Shown here piece by piece: positions 1 to 7,398 of a stretch of DNA of 37,563 bases. The notes beneath the pieces are model-generated. The model was not told the DNA's origin. It saw only the letters and a program-made list of their open reading frames with translations, and made no database searches. A program made the translations under genes and the position numbers. Origin of the DNA: Fusobacteriota bacterium (GTDB taxonomy: Bacteria > Bacillota > TC1). Location of the stretch: the NCBI GenBank assembly GCA_022615965.1, contig JAKEGG010000048.1:1-37563 (forward strand), written 5' to 3'. Position 1 is the first letter of the stretch, and each line of letters opens with the position of its first letter.

Positions 1-240
1 ACCAATAAAGTCATCTTGTCCCAGGATGGCAATAATTGTTTTATTGCCTGCTGAGGTTTCTTTGCCGATTATTACCTTGCCTTTTAAAATTATTCCTAAT
101 TCATTGATATATTCATCTCCCTTGAAGATGATTTCATCTTTTTTATAGGTTTTTAAATAGGTAGTAAAGCCTTTAAAAAGTGTATCTATTTGTGTTTTCT
201 CCAGATTTAAAAATAAATCGCATCTATACGGAATGTTCAT
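1..240 (-). CDS. Crp/Fnr-family transcriptional regulator, N-terminal part (cut by window edge)
   Basis: The reverse strand encodes 80 residues in frame from an ATG at 240 to the window edge, so the protein continues outside. They read as the start of a cyclic-nucleotide-binding-like beta-roll: 'YKKDEIIFKGDEY', then 'LGIILKGKVIIGKETSAG', then 'IIAILGQDDFIG', which is the usual order of the Crp/Fnr sensor domain. The DNA-binding helix-turn-helix would lie outside the window. No cysteine cluster typical of Fnr is present in the visible part; only one Cys (C7) is seen. A ribosome binding site (AAGGTAGG on the minus strand) precedes the ATG. The gene is divergent from the PLP enzyme gene at 460, so it may regulate that gene. 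That link is inference only. Confidence 0.85.
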   Translation of the reverse strand, partial: MNIPYRCDLFLNLEKTQIDTLFKGFTTYLKTYKKDEIIFKGDEYINELGIILKGKVIIGKETSAGNKTIIAILGQDDFIG

Positions 241-269
241 ATCAACCTACCTTAAAACGTACTACTTAA

Positions 270-298
270 AGTATAAAGGATAAATATTTTTTATTCAA
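270..298 (-). promoter_or_regulatory. Predicted sigma-A promoter of the Crp/Fnr gene
   Basis: On the minus strand TTGAAT (293-298) and TATACT (270-275) are separated by 17 bases. This gives 5/6 matches at both boxes and a start site near 263, about 23 bases before the ATG. Confidence 0.6.
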
Positions 299-398
299 GT
301 TCAGATAAAAAATTAAAGGATGTGACAAATTCATATATTTTTTTCCAAAAGTCTCTAGAAAAATATTCAGATATAGGGTAATATATGTATAGACACGT

Positions 399-428
399 AG
401 AAAGGATTTATTCCTTTCTCAGGTTTTT
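399..428 (+). promoter_or_regulatory. Leader hairpin with T-run upstream of the PLP enzyme gene
   Basis: AGAAAGGA (399-406) pairs with TCCTTTCT (412-419) around a 5-base loop, and a five-T run follows at 424-428. The structure lies 30-60 bases ahead of the PLP gene. It could be an attenuator or an mRNA-stabilising 5' hairpin. I see no convincing -35/-10 pair upstream; a weak candidate is TTCAGA/TATAGA around 366-393. The rest of 241-459 shows no gene. Confidence 0.4.
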
Positions 429-459
429 GTTGTTAATAATATTTTTAGGAGGATAATTA

Positions 460-1947
460 ATGAGAACACTTATTGACTTAACAATCAATGAAGCAGTATT
501 AGAAAAAACTGTGCAGCGTGCTAAGGAGCAAAATGTTATAGTTCCAACAATTGCACAAATGAAGAATCCTGATCTGATCCCACAAGAAATCAAGGACAGA
601 CTTAAGGAAGTAGATCCACAAGCTTTGGACCCTATCAACCTCTTCAGAATTTCATGGTACAACGAGCCTAAGGAGCATGGTGGCCTATACAATGCCAATA
701 AGCTCCCTAACTATGTGGAAATTCCATCTGAAATTTCTGGCGTTAAAGCTAGAATTCTTGCTATGTCAGGAAAGTTTTTCCCAATCGGAGCTCACAAAGT
801 TGGACCTGCTTATGCTTGTTTAGTTCCAAGACTAGTAACTGGACAATTTGATCCAACTTATAACGAGGCTGTTTGGCCTTCAACAGGCAACTACTGCAGA
901 GGAGGAGCTTTGTTATCAAATCTTCTTGGATGTAAGTCAATTGCTATTCTTCCTGAAAACATGTCAGCTGAAAGATTCAACTGGCTGAAAAAGGTTGCTG
1001 ATGAGATTATTCCTACTTATGGTTCAGAGTCAAACGTTAAGGAAATCTATGACGAAACTTGGAGACTAAAAAGAGAAAGACCTGGAAAGGCTATTATCTT
1101 TAATCAATTTGGTGAATTAATCAACCACTTATGGCACTATGAAGTAACAGGAAGCGCTATGCAAAGCATCTATGAAGCTGAGAAAACTGAAAAATCAAAG
1201 CTTGCTGCAGTTTGCTTAACATCTGGTTCTGCTGGAACATTAGGTGCAGGAGACTACATAAAGGATCATTATCAAGGTGCTAAATTAGCAGTAGGTGAAG
1301 CTACTGACTGTTCAACACTATTAAACAACGGATTCGGCGAGCACTGGATCGAAGGTATCGGCGACAAGCATGTTCCATGGATTCATAACGTTAAGAACAG
1401 CGACATGTTAATTGGAATCGATGATGCTGATGCTCTAAGACTATTCAGACTCTTCAATGAGCCTGCAGGTCATGAATACCTGAAAACACTAGGCATCAAG
1501 GATGATGTTCTTGAAAAGTTGACTTGGACTGGAATTTCCGGTTGCGCCAACATCATCATGGCTATCAAAATGGCCAAATACTATGAAATGACTGAAGACG
1601 ACTGTATTACTACAGTATTGACCGACTCATCTGCAATGTACCAGTCACGTCTAGCTGAAATGGATGAAGAGTTCGGTAAGTATTCTGTAGCTCAAGCTGC
1701 TGTTGACCATGCTGTTGCTGCCTTGGAAAATGACATCGACTATGTTGAAGAGTTGACTTATGCTTCTAAGAAAAGAGTTCACAACTTGAAATACTACACT
1801 TGGATCGAACAACAAGAGTATAATGTTGATGACTTGAATGCACAATGGTACGACTATGACAACTATTGGGGCAAACTACACACTATGGCACCTGAATTAG
1901 ATGCCTTAGTTGAAGCTTTCAACAAAAAAACTGGCTTAGTTAAGTAA
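460..1947 (+). CDS. PLP-dependent fold-type II enzyme (cysteine synthase / TrpB-like), substrate unknown
   Basis: A 495-residue protein of the tryptophan synthase beta / cysteine synthase superfamily. The motif 'GAHKVGPA' puts the likely Schiff-base lysine at K113, much like the GAHK of TrpB. 'STGNYCRGG' (141-149) resembles the Asn-containing substrate loop of OASS-type enzymes, and 'SGSAGTLGAG' (255-264) is the expected Gly/Ser phosphate-binding loop. It is longer than typical cysteine synthases (about 310) and TrpB (about 400), with an extended, acidic C-terminal part. Reaction and substrate cannot be read from the sequence; a lyase or desulfhydrase on a small amino acid is plausible. AGGAGG at 447-452 sits 7 bases before the ATG. 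The gene stands alone between a leader hairpin and a strong terminator. Compared with neighbouring genes it uses visibly more C-ending codons (AAC, TTC, GAC), a sign of high expression. Confidence 0.8.
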   Translation: MRTLIDLTINEAVLEKTVQRAKEQNVIVPTIAQMKNPDLIPQEIKDRLKEVDPQALDPINLFRISWYNEPKEHGGLYNANKLPNYVEIPSEISGVKARILAMSGKFFPIGAHKVGPAYACLVPRLVTGQFDPTYNEAVWPSTGNYCRGGALLSNLLGCKSIAILPENMSAERFNWLKKVADEIIPTYGSESNVKEIYDETWRLKRERPGKAIIFNQFGELINHLWHYEVTGSAMQSIYEAEKTEKSKLAAVCLTSGSAGTLGAGDYIKDHYQGAKLAVGEATDCSTLLNNGFGEHWIEGIGDKHVPWIHNVKNSDMLIGIDDADALRLFRLFNEPAGHEYLKTLGIKDDVLEKLTWTGISGCANIIMAIKMAKYYEMTEDDCITTVLTDSSAMYQSRLAEMDEEFGKYSVAQAAVDHAVAALENDIDYVEELTYASKKRVHNLKYYTWIEQQEYNVDDLNAQWYDYDNYWGKLHTMAPELDALVEAFNKKTGLVK

Positions 1948-1970
1948 TCTGAATTTAAATTAAGACTTTA

Positions 1971-2004
1971 TACCCTGGAAGGTTGACCTTCCAGGGTATT
2001 TTTT
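1971..2004 (+). terminator. Rho-independent terminator of the PLP enzyme gene
   Basis: A perfect 12-bp stem, TACCCTGGAAGG (1971-1982) with CCTTCCAGGGTA (1987-1998), has a TTGA loop and is followed by six T (1999-2004). Confidence 0.95.
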
Positions 2005-2024
2005 ATTTCTTTCTAATTAATCTC

Positions 2025-2033
2025 TGCTATAAT
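2025..2033 (+). promoter_or_regulatory. Extended -10 promoter of the M20 peptidase operon
   Basis: TGCTATAAT is an extended -10 (TGnTATAAT) without a good -35. The start site would be near 2040. This leaves only about 14 bases of leader that begin at the GGAGGGG ribosome binding site (2041-2047), so an upstream in-frame ATG at 2036 cannot be the translation start. Confidence 0.7.
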
Positions 2034-2053
2034 ATATGAAGGAGGGGAAGAAT

Positions 2054-3217
2054 ATGTACTTAGATGAGAATAATAAAAGTGAATTGATAGATTTAATAAG
2101 AGAATTGGTAAAAATACCTAGCTACTATACAATATCTGGCGGCGAAACTAAAGTAGCCCAAAGGATCTTAGAAATAGCTCTTGCTGAAGGACTGGATGGC
2201 AGATTGGAAGAAATAACTCCAGGAAGAAGCAACGTTGAAATCATCTTAGAAGGTGAAGAAGAAGGTAAGACTATTTTGTTCTGTGGGCATCTAGATACTG
2301 TAGGTATTGAAGGCATGGATATAGAACCATTAACTGCTTATGAAGAGGATGGAAAACTTTGGGGTAGAGGAACTGTTGACATGAAGGGTGGCTTAGCCTC
2401 TATGTTCTATTCCTTGATCTACCTTAAAAGAAATAAAATAAAAATCAAGGGGAAAATCATCTTGATAGGTACTGTTGGTGAAGAGTGTCCTAATAATAGC
2501 GATGGTGCCTATAATTTAAGAAAAAGAGGAAAATTTGCTGACCTGGCGATTATAGGAGAAGCAACTAATCTTAATATAGCAGTAGCACATAAAGGTACCA
2601 TGTCTTTAGAAGTAGAGATAAAAGGTAAGGCAGCACATAGCAGCAATCCTAAAATTGGAGATAATGCCATCTACAAAGCAGTAGAGTTGATATATTTGAT
2701 TAAAAATGATTTAATACCTAAACTAGAAAAGAAAGTTCATAAACTTTGTGGTGAAGCTACATTAAATGTAGGCATGATAACCGGAGGGGTACAAAATAAT
2801 ATAGTGCCTGATATCTGTACTTTCAGCCTGAACAGAAGGTATATACCTGGAGAAACAGAAGAAGGAATCATCTGGGAAATAGAAGAACTATGGAGCAGAT
2901 TACCATATAATAATGAGGATATGAGTATCAGAACTTTAGAAGAAACTGAAAACAGGATCCCTTTGGAAACTTCTGAAAATGAACCTTTCATAGCTGACCT
3001 GCTGGCAGCTGCTAAGGAAGCAGGAGTGGTTTCGAAAATATATGGTGCCAATTATTGGACTGATGGCGCTCACCTGAGGCTATCAGGAATACCAACAGTG
3101 GTATTTGGACCAGGTGATATTAAAGAAGCTCATGCCGCAATTGAGTTTATCGATTTAAAACAAGTATTTCAGGGAACAGAAATATATATTGATATTATTA
3201 AAAGGATCTGTGGATAA
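2054..3217 (+). CDS. M20-family metallopeptidase / deacylase (ArgE-DapE-like)
   Basis: 387 residues from the ATG at 2054, which is correctly spaced after GGAGGGG; the earlier ATG at 2036 lies in the promoter. Motifs in order are 'GHLDTV' (H79 metal ligand, D81), 'GRGTVDMKGG' (D109 bridging ligand), 'GEE' (E143 general base, E144 ligand), 'GEATN' (E169 ligand), then the lid/dimerisation part with 'KGKAAHSS', and near the end 'TDGAHLR' and 'EAHAAIEFI' with the last histidine ligand. This is a complete two-zinc M20 active site. Family members hydrolyse N-acyl amino acids (acetylornithine, succinyl-DAP) or dipeptides, and the exact substrate is not determined here. The stop codon abuts the ATG of rlmH, so the two are co-transcribed. 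Confidence 0.88.
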   Translation: MYLDENNKSELIDLIRELVKIPSYYTISGGETKVAQRILEIALAEGLDGRLEEITPGRSNVEIILEGEEEGKTILFCGHLDTVGIEGMDIEPLTAYEEDGKLWGRGTVDMKGGLASMFYSLIYLKRNKIKIKGKIILIGTVGEECPNNSDGAYNLRKRGKFADLAIIGEATNLNIAVAHKGTMSLEVEIKGKAAHSSNPKIGDNAIYKAVELIYLIKNDLIPKLEKKVHKLCGEATLNVGMITGGVQNNIVPDICTFSLNRRYIPGETEEGIIWEIEELWSRLPYNNEDMSIRTLEETENRIPLETSENEPFIADLLAAAKEAGVVSKIYGANYWTDGAHLRLSGIPTVVFGPGDIKEAHAAIEFIDLKQVFQGTEIYIDIIKRICG

Positions 3218-3679
3218 ATGGAAATCAATATTTTAAGTGTAGGTAATCTAAAGGAAACCTATCTTAAAAATGGTATCAATGAATATGATAAAAGACTAAA
3301 AAGCTACGCAAAAATAAATTTTGTGGAAGTAGTAGAAAGCAATAAGGGTACCATTGATGAACAAAAAAAAGAAGAAGGAGAAAGGCTGTTAAAAAGATTA
3401 AAAGAGGATAGCTTTCTCATTGCCTTGGCTATTCAAGGAAAAAGTATAACCTCTGAAGGTTTAGCATTACTTATAAAAGAGGTAACCACCTATAAATCAT
3501 CATCGATCACCTTTATCATAGGTGGCTCCAATGGTTTAGATCAATCTGTACTTGATAAAGCTGATTATCTTTTATCTTTTTCCAGCTTTACTTTTCCTCA
3601 TCAATTGATGAGATTGATTTTGATAGAACAAATATATAGAAGTATGAAGATCAACAAAAATGAACAATATCATAAGTAA
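3218..3679 (+). CDS. rlmH: 23S rRNA (pseudouridine-1915-N3)-methyltransferase RlmH
   Basis: 153 residues, the normal family length (about 155-160). RlmH is a small SPOUT/trefoil-knot methyltransferase acting on helix 69 of 23S rRNA in assembled ribosomes. The C-terminal half carries the family signature 'FIIGGSNGLD', then 'FPHQLMRLILIEQIYRSMKI' and the terminal 'YHK' that reaches into the active site. The N-terminus 'MEINILSVGNLKE' is also typical. It starts directly after the M20 stop codon (no gap) and is followed by a small gene 10 bases later. The ribosome binding site is weak (AAGGA around 3201-3205), suggesting translational coupling. Confidence 0.95.
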   Translation: MEINILSVGNLKETYLKNGINEYDKRLKSYAKINFVEVVESNKGTIDEQKKEEGERLLKRLKEDSFLIALAIQGKSITSEGLALLIKEVTTYKSSSITFIIGGSNGLDQSVLDKADYLLSFSSFTFPHQLMRLILIEQIYRSMKINKNEQYHK

Positions 3680-3689
3680 GGGGATAATA

Positions 3690-3977
3690 ATGGAGAAAAA
3701 TGAATTAGAAGATTTTTTAACTGAATTCAGGGAAATCATCAGAAAAGATGGAGGTGATTTTCAGATTCTTGAGGTTAAAGATAATTACTTGAAGTTGAAA
3801 ATAAAAGGGAGAAAAAACAGGGTGAGATCCAGAAATAATTTATATGCAGTGATCAATATCGCTTTAAAAAATAAATTTAAAGGGGAAAAATATATTTTTG
3901 ATATGGAAAATTGGAAGGTAGATGATGAAAATGACTACCTATATAAAATAAAGAAATTTTTTAAGCTTACCAAGTAG
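3690..3977 (+). CDS. Small protein resembling the NifU C-terminal domain but without cysteines
   Basis: 95 residues from the ATG at 3690, chosen because AAGGGG (3678-3683) lies 6 bases upstream; an in-frame ATG at 3660 lies inside rlmH. The order 'FREIIRKDGGDFQILEVKDN' then 'LKLKIKG' then 'NLYAVINIALK' matches the NifU C-terminal (Nfu) pattern of an alpha-helix, a DGGD turn (20-23), a beta-hairpin ending in KG, and a helix. The CxxC that binds the Fe-S cluster is absent, and the whole protein contains no cysteine. It is rich in Lys/Arg in the middle (residues 37-48) and acidic or aromatic near the end. It could be an Nfu fold turned to RNA or protein binding, given its place beside rlmH. Function unknown. 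Confidence 0.75.
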   Translation: MEKNELEDFLTEFREIIRKDGGDFQILEVKDNYLKLKIKGRKNRVRSRNNLYAVINIALKNKFKGEKYIFDMENWKVDDENDYLYKIKKFFKLTK

Positions 3978-4005
3978 ATAAAATAAGATATATTTGAGGT
4001 GTAAA

Positions 4006-4308
4006 ATGTATAAAAAAAATGTAGCTAACAGTGACTTGGAAGAACTTTTCACAGCTATTATATCCTTAGAAAACCAGCAGGAATATAAGGCTTTTTTTGA
4101 GGATCTATGCACTGTTGAAGAAATCAAAGCAATGGCACAAAGATGGCATGTAGCCAGATTGTTGGAAGAAAAGTCTAAATATCTTGATGTACAAAAACTT
4201 ACAGGAGCTAGTTCTACAACAATAAGCAGAGTAAAAAAATGTCTGGAATATGGAGAAGGTTATGCTTTGGTCTTTAAAAAAATGAAGAAAGAAATTGACA
4301 ATAATTAG
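4006..4308 (+). CDS. hisR: TrpR-like regulator of YerC/YecD type, probable histidine-operon repressor HisR
   Basis: 100 residues. The ATG at 4006 follows GAGGTG (3996-4001); a TTG at 3994 would overlap that site. It matches the TrpR/YerC family: an N-terminal helix bundle ('LEELFTAIISLENQQEYKAFF'), 'LCTVEEIKAMAQRWHVARLL', then the DNA-binding helix-turn-helix 'VQKLTGASSTTISRVKKCL'. Members of this family in Firmicutes have been proposed as repressors of histidine genes. Here the gene lies immediately upstream of hisZ, and the his promoter begins inside its last codons with a palindrome at the start site, which supports that role. Whether histidine is the co-repressor is inference. It appears to be transcribed with the M20-rlmH-NifU-like genes. 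Confidence 0.85.
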   Translation: MYKKNVANSDLEELFTAIISLENQQEYKAFFEDLCTVEEIKAMAQRWHVARLLEEKSKYLDVQKLTGASSTTISRVKKCLEYGEGYALVFKKMKKEIDNN

Positions 4309-4323
4309 CAATAAGGATATAAT
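4295..4323 (+). promoter_or_regulatory. Consensus sigma-A promoter of the his operon
   Basis: TTGACA (4295-4300), a 17-base spacer and TATAAT (4318-4323) form a perfect consensus promoter. The -35 box lies within the last codons of hisR. The predicted start is near 4330. Confidence 0.9.
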
Positions 4324-4326
4324 TAC

Positions 4327-4340
4327 TTTAGTAAACTAAA
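4327..4340 (+). promoter_or_regulatory. Palindromic putative HisR operator
   Basis: TTTAGTAAACTAAA is a 14-base palindrome (6-base arms, AA centre) directly on the predicted start site. A wider inverted repeat, ACTTTA (4325-4330) and TAAAGT (4345-4350), overlaps it, and the hexamer GTAAAC recurs at 4331-4336 and 4349-4354. Position and symmetry suit a repressor site. HisR as the binder is inferred from gene adjacency. Confidence 0.65.
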
Positions 4341-4365
4341 TCAATAAAGTAAACGAGAGGTTAAA

Positions 4366-5445
4366 ATGAAAAGAAAACTAATGATCCCAGAAGGCACCAG
4401 AGATTACCTTCAGGAAGACACATATATTCAAAGACAGGTCATTACTGAACTATTAGATGAATTTTTACAATGGGGGTATCATGAAATAAAAACTCCGATG
4501 ATAGAAAAGTGGGATATAGTCAGAAAGAAACATAAAGATGAAACTAATTTTTTTACCTTAGTGGATAAAACCGGAGATTTACTGGTTTTAAGGCCTGAAA
4601 TCACTGCACCGATGGCCAGAGTTGTAGCTACACATTTTAGAGAGCTGGATAATTATCCCTTAAGATTGGCATATGCAGGAGAAATATTCAGCCAGGGTAG
4701 TCTGAAAAGTGGTGAAAGAAGACAACAGGCTCAGGTAGGTATTGAGCTTATTGGTTCAGACTCAATTATTAGTGATTGTGAAGTTTTGATAATGGCCCTT
4801 GATTCAATGAAAAAAAGAGGAGTCAAGGATTATTCCCTGGGTATCAGTCATATGGATATAACAGTGGGTCTCCTTAAGGAATTAGTTGAAAATGAGGATT
4901 TACAAGAAAAAATAGAGGAGCTGATGATCAATAAAGATCTGGTGGCCTTAGATAAGATATTACCAGATAAGGCTAAGAAAATGTTATTAACTTTGGTATC
5001 TATAAATGGTTCAATAGAATTTCTTAAGAAGATCAAAGATTTTTCCAGTTCATTAAAATATGTAGAAGCTATAGAAAGACTAGAAACAATTTATGGGATT
5101 TTAAAGGAATTAGGCTATAGTCAGGATATTTTCTTTGATTTTAGCATCTTAGGTGACTTTGACTATTATACAGGCTTATTATTTGAAGGCTTTGGACCAG
5201 GTGTTGGAACGCCGATAATCAGTGGTGGGCGTTATGACAACCTTATACATGAGTATCATTCAGGTAAACCTGCAGTTGGCTTTGCCATCAATGTGGATCT
5301 TTATGTTAAAACAATGGACAGAAAAATAACCTTGCCTGATATTGCAGAGGAGATAGTTGATGTAGATTTTGTCAGTCGTTTTAAAAAAGCAGAGTTATCA
5401 AGAGCTGCAGGTAATATTGCAGTTATAGACTTGGAGGATAAATAG
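4366..5445 (+). CDS. hisZ: ATP phosphoribosyltransferase regulatory subunit HisZ
   Basis: 359 residues, a HisRS paralogue without the anticodon-binding domain. Class II synthetase core elements are present: 'PEGTRDYL' near the N-terminus, 'LRPEITAPMARVVA' (motif 2 region), and 'GGRYDNL' and 'PAVGFAINVD' near the end (motif 3 region). HisZ forms an octamer with short HisG and carries the allosteric histidine control of the first step of histidine synthesis. The next gene is indeed a short-form hisG, starting 2 bases after the hisZ stop. A GAGAGG site precedes the ATG. The length is somewhat below the usual 390-420, and the last 30 residues are not obviously conserved. Confidence 0.93.
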   Translation: MKRKLMIPEGTRDYLQEDTYIQRQVITELLDEFLQWGYHEIKTPMIEKWDIVRKKHKDETNFFTLVDKTGDLLVLRPEITAPMARVVATHFRELDNYPLRLAYAGEIFSQGSLKSGERRQQAQVGIELIGSDSIISDCEVLIMALDSMKKRGVKDYSLGISHMDITVGLLKELVENEDLQEKIEELMINKDLVALDKILPDKAKKMLLTLVSINGSIEFLKKIKDFSSSLKYVEAIERLETIYGILKELGYSQDIFFDFSILGDFDYYTGLLFEGFGPGVGTPIISGGRYDNLIHEYHSGKPAVGFAINVDLYVKTMDRKITLPDIAEEIVDVDFVSRFKKAELSRAAGNIAVIDLEDK

Positions 5446-5447
5446 AA

Positions 5448-6101
5448 GTGGATAAGGAAAAATTAGTAATTGCCTTACCTAAAGGCAGACTTGGAGAAAA
5501 AGCACTGGATATTTTCAGTAAAGTAGGTTTAGATACCAAAGGTGTTGAAGTTGAGTCCAGGATGCTTCAGTTTGAATTAGAGGATGTTAGATATATAATC
5601 TGTAAGCCTACAGATGTTCCTATCTTTGTAGAGCATGGGGTGGCAGATATTGGGATAGTTGGCAAGGATACCATAGAAGAAGAAGCCAGGGATGTTTTTG
5701 AACTATTGGATCTTGGCTTTGGCAAATGTCATTTTTCTGTAGCTGTTCCAAGGGAATTAAGTGAGGAACTAGGCACTCCATTTCCATTACATTTATTTAA
5801 TCATAAAAGGGTGGCTACTAAATTTATCAATGTGGCAGAATCATTTTTTTCCAGTGAAGGCTTACAGATGGAATTGATCAAGCTACATGGTAATGTAGAG
5901 CTGGCAGCTACAATAGGCCTTGCTGATATGATTGTTGATATTGTTTCAACTGGCACTACCTTAAGGGAAAATGGTCTGGTTGAGGTAAAGGAAATTTTTG
6001 AAGCAACTGCACGACTTATTGCCAATAGGGTAAGTTATAGGGTCAAAAATCAGGATATATTTGCTTTGTCCCAAAAAATAAAGGAAATATTAGAGGTATA
6101 A
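5448..6101 (+). CDS. hisG: ATP phosphoribosyltransferase, short form catalytic subunit
   Basis: 217 residues, typical for the short HisG that lacks the C-terminal regulatory domain and needs HisZ. It joins ATP and PRPP to give phosphoribosyl-ATP. Seen are 'ALPKGRLGE' at the N-terminus, 'VADIGIVGKDTI', and the PRPP-binding loop 'DIVSTGTTLREN'. The start is a GTG at 5448, preceded by GGAGG (5433-5437) inside the hisZ end. The stop codon is one base from hisD. Confidence 0.95.
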   Translation: MDKEKLVIALPKGRLGEKALDIFSKVGLDTKGVEVESRMLQFELEDVRYIICKPTDVPIFVEHGVADIGIVGKDTIEEEARDVFELLDLGFGKCHFSVAVPRELSEELGTPFPLHLFNHKRVATKFINVAESFFSSEGLQMELIKLHGNVELAATIGLADMIVDIVSTGTTLRENGLVEVKEIFEATARLIANRVSYRVKNQDIFALSQKIKEILEV

Positions 6102-6102
6102 G

Positions 6103-7398
6103 ATGTTGATGAAAAGATACTACTATAGCAATAAAAAAGAAATCAGCCAGCTACTAAAAGATAATAGTGAGGTGGGTAATAAGGAACAGAACGATATTGT
6201 CGCCAATATCCTGGAAAATATCAAGGAAAATGGCTATCGTGCAGTAAGAGAGTACACTGGTAAGTTTGATGGCGTTTTACTGGATGAACAGCAGTTTAAA
6301 GTAAGTCAGGAAGAATTTGATAGAGCATTTGATAAGGTTGATGAAGAATTTATTGAGGCAGTAAAGCTTTCGATTGCCAATGTAGAGGATTATCATAAGA
6401 AGCAGATGCTAGATTCTTATCTTGAGGAAAAAGAGGATGGTGTAGTTTTAGGTCAGCTGGTAAGACCTATTGAAAGAGTTGGTCTTTATGTACCTGGTGG
6501 TACTGCTGCATATCCTTCTTCAGTGATCATGACTGCTGTGCCAGCTAAAGTTGCTGGAGTAAAGGAAATCGTGATGATTTCTCCTCCTGACATTAATGGA
6601 GAAATAAATCCATATACCTTAAGTGCTGCTAAACTTGCAGGAGTAACAGAAGTGTATAAAGTAGGTGGAGCTCAAGGAGTGGGGGCATTAGCTTATGGCG
6701 CTGGTCCTTTAAAAAGGGTCGATAAGATAGTTGGACCTGGTAATATCTTTGTAACAATTGCTAAAAAAATGGTTTATGGTGCAGTGGATATTGATATGTT
6801 GGCAGGACCAAGTGAAATTCTGGTAATTGCTGATGAAGGTGCAAAACCTGAATATATTGCAGCTGATCTCCTTTCTCAATGTGAACATGATAAGCTTGCA
6901 GCATCAATATTGGTAACCTTTAGCGAGGATTATGCCAATAAAGTTGAGTCGGAAGTAGCAAAACAGTTAGATTTATTGATAAGGAAGGGTATTGCTAAGG
7001 AGTCCTTAAAAAGTAATGGAGCAGTTATTATTGTTGATTCTATAGAGGAAGCGTTGGATTTTGCCAATAGCTATGGACCAGAGCATTTAGAATTGGCTGT
7101 TGCTGAGCCTATGAATTATTTAGAGGGAATTAAAAATGCCGGAGCGGTGTTTTTAGGTTATTTTACCCCTGAACCTATTGGAGACTATTTTGCTGGTCCA
7201 AACCATGTGTTACCTACAAATGGTACTAGTCGCTTTTATTCTCCTTTAAATACCCATACTTATTTGAAAAAGACCAGTGTTATTTCCTACACCAAAGAGG
7301 CCTTGATCAAAAAAGGTAAATATATAGAGAAGCTAGCTGAAGTAGAAGGCTTTGGCGCACATAAAAATGCAGTTAGTGTGAGGTTGAAAGATGAGTAG
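6103..7398 (+). CDS. hisD: Histidinol dehydrogenase
   Basis: 431 residues, the full family length. It oxidises L-histidinol to histidine in two NAD-dependent steps. Visible are 'PGGTAAYPSSVIMTAVPAKVAG', 'VDKIVGPGNIFV', 'DMLAGPSEILVIAD' (signature), 'DLLSQCEHD' (zinc/substrate site), 'YGPEHLEL' (catalytic Glu-His pair), and 'GPNHVLPTNGTSRF'. Two ATGs compete, 6103 and 6109; GAGG at 6093-6096 favours 6103 (6-base spacing). It overlaps hisB by 8 bases. Confidence 0.97.
   Translation: MLMKRYYYSNKKEISQLLKDNSEVGNKEQNDIVANILENIKENGYRAVREYTGKFDGVLLDEQQFKVSQEEFDRAFDKVDEEFIEAVKLSIANVEDYHKKQMLDSYLEEKEDGVVLGQLVRPIERVGLYVPGGTAAYPSSVIMTAVPAKVAGVKEIVMISPPDINGEINPYTLSAAKLAGVTEVYKVGGAQGVGALAYGAGPLKRVDKIVGPGNIFVTIAKKMVYGAVDIDMLAGPSEILVIADEGAKPEYIAADLLSQCEHDKLAASILVTFSEDYANKVESEVAKQLDLLIRKGIAKESLKSNGAVIIVDSIEEALDFANSYGPEHLELAVAEPMNYLEGIKNAGAVFLGYFTPEPIGDYFAGPNHVLPTNGTSRFYSPLNTHTYLKKTSVISYTKEALIKKGKYIEKLAEVEGFGAHKNAVSVRLKDE

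Noticed and set aside
241-459. Possible Fnr/HcpR-type binding site between the divergent Crp/Fnr gene and PLP gene
   Set aside because: GTGACAAATTCATAT has only a half-site; no palindrome such as TTGAT-N4-ATCAA or TTGTGA-N6-TCACAA is present.
2737-3051. Open frame on the minus strand opposite the M20 peptidase
   Set aside because: No ribosome binding site or recognisable domain; it mirrors a well-supported + strand gene. The same holds for minus-strand frames at 11690-12085, 32429-32773, 32798-33067 and others.
4331-4354. GTAAAC direct repeat as an independent regulatory element
   Set aside because: One copy is part of the palindrome; two hexamers alone in AT-rich DNA are weak evidence, so they are only mentioned with the operator.
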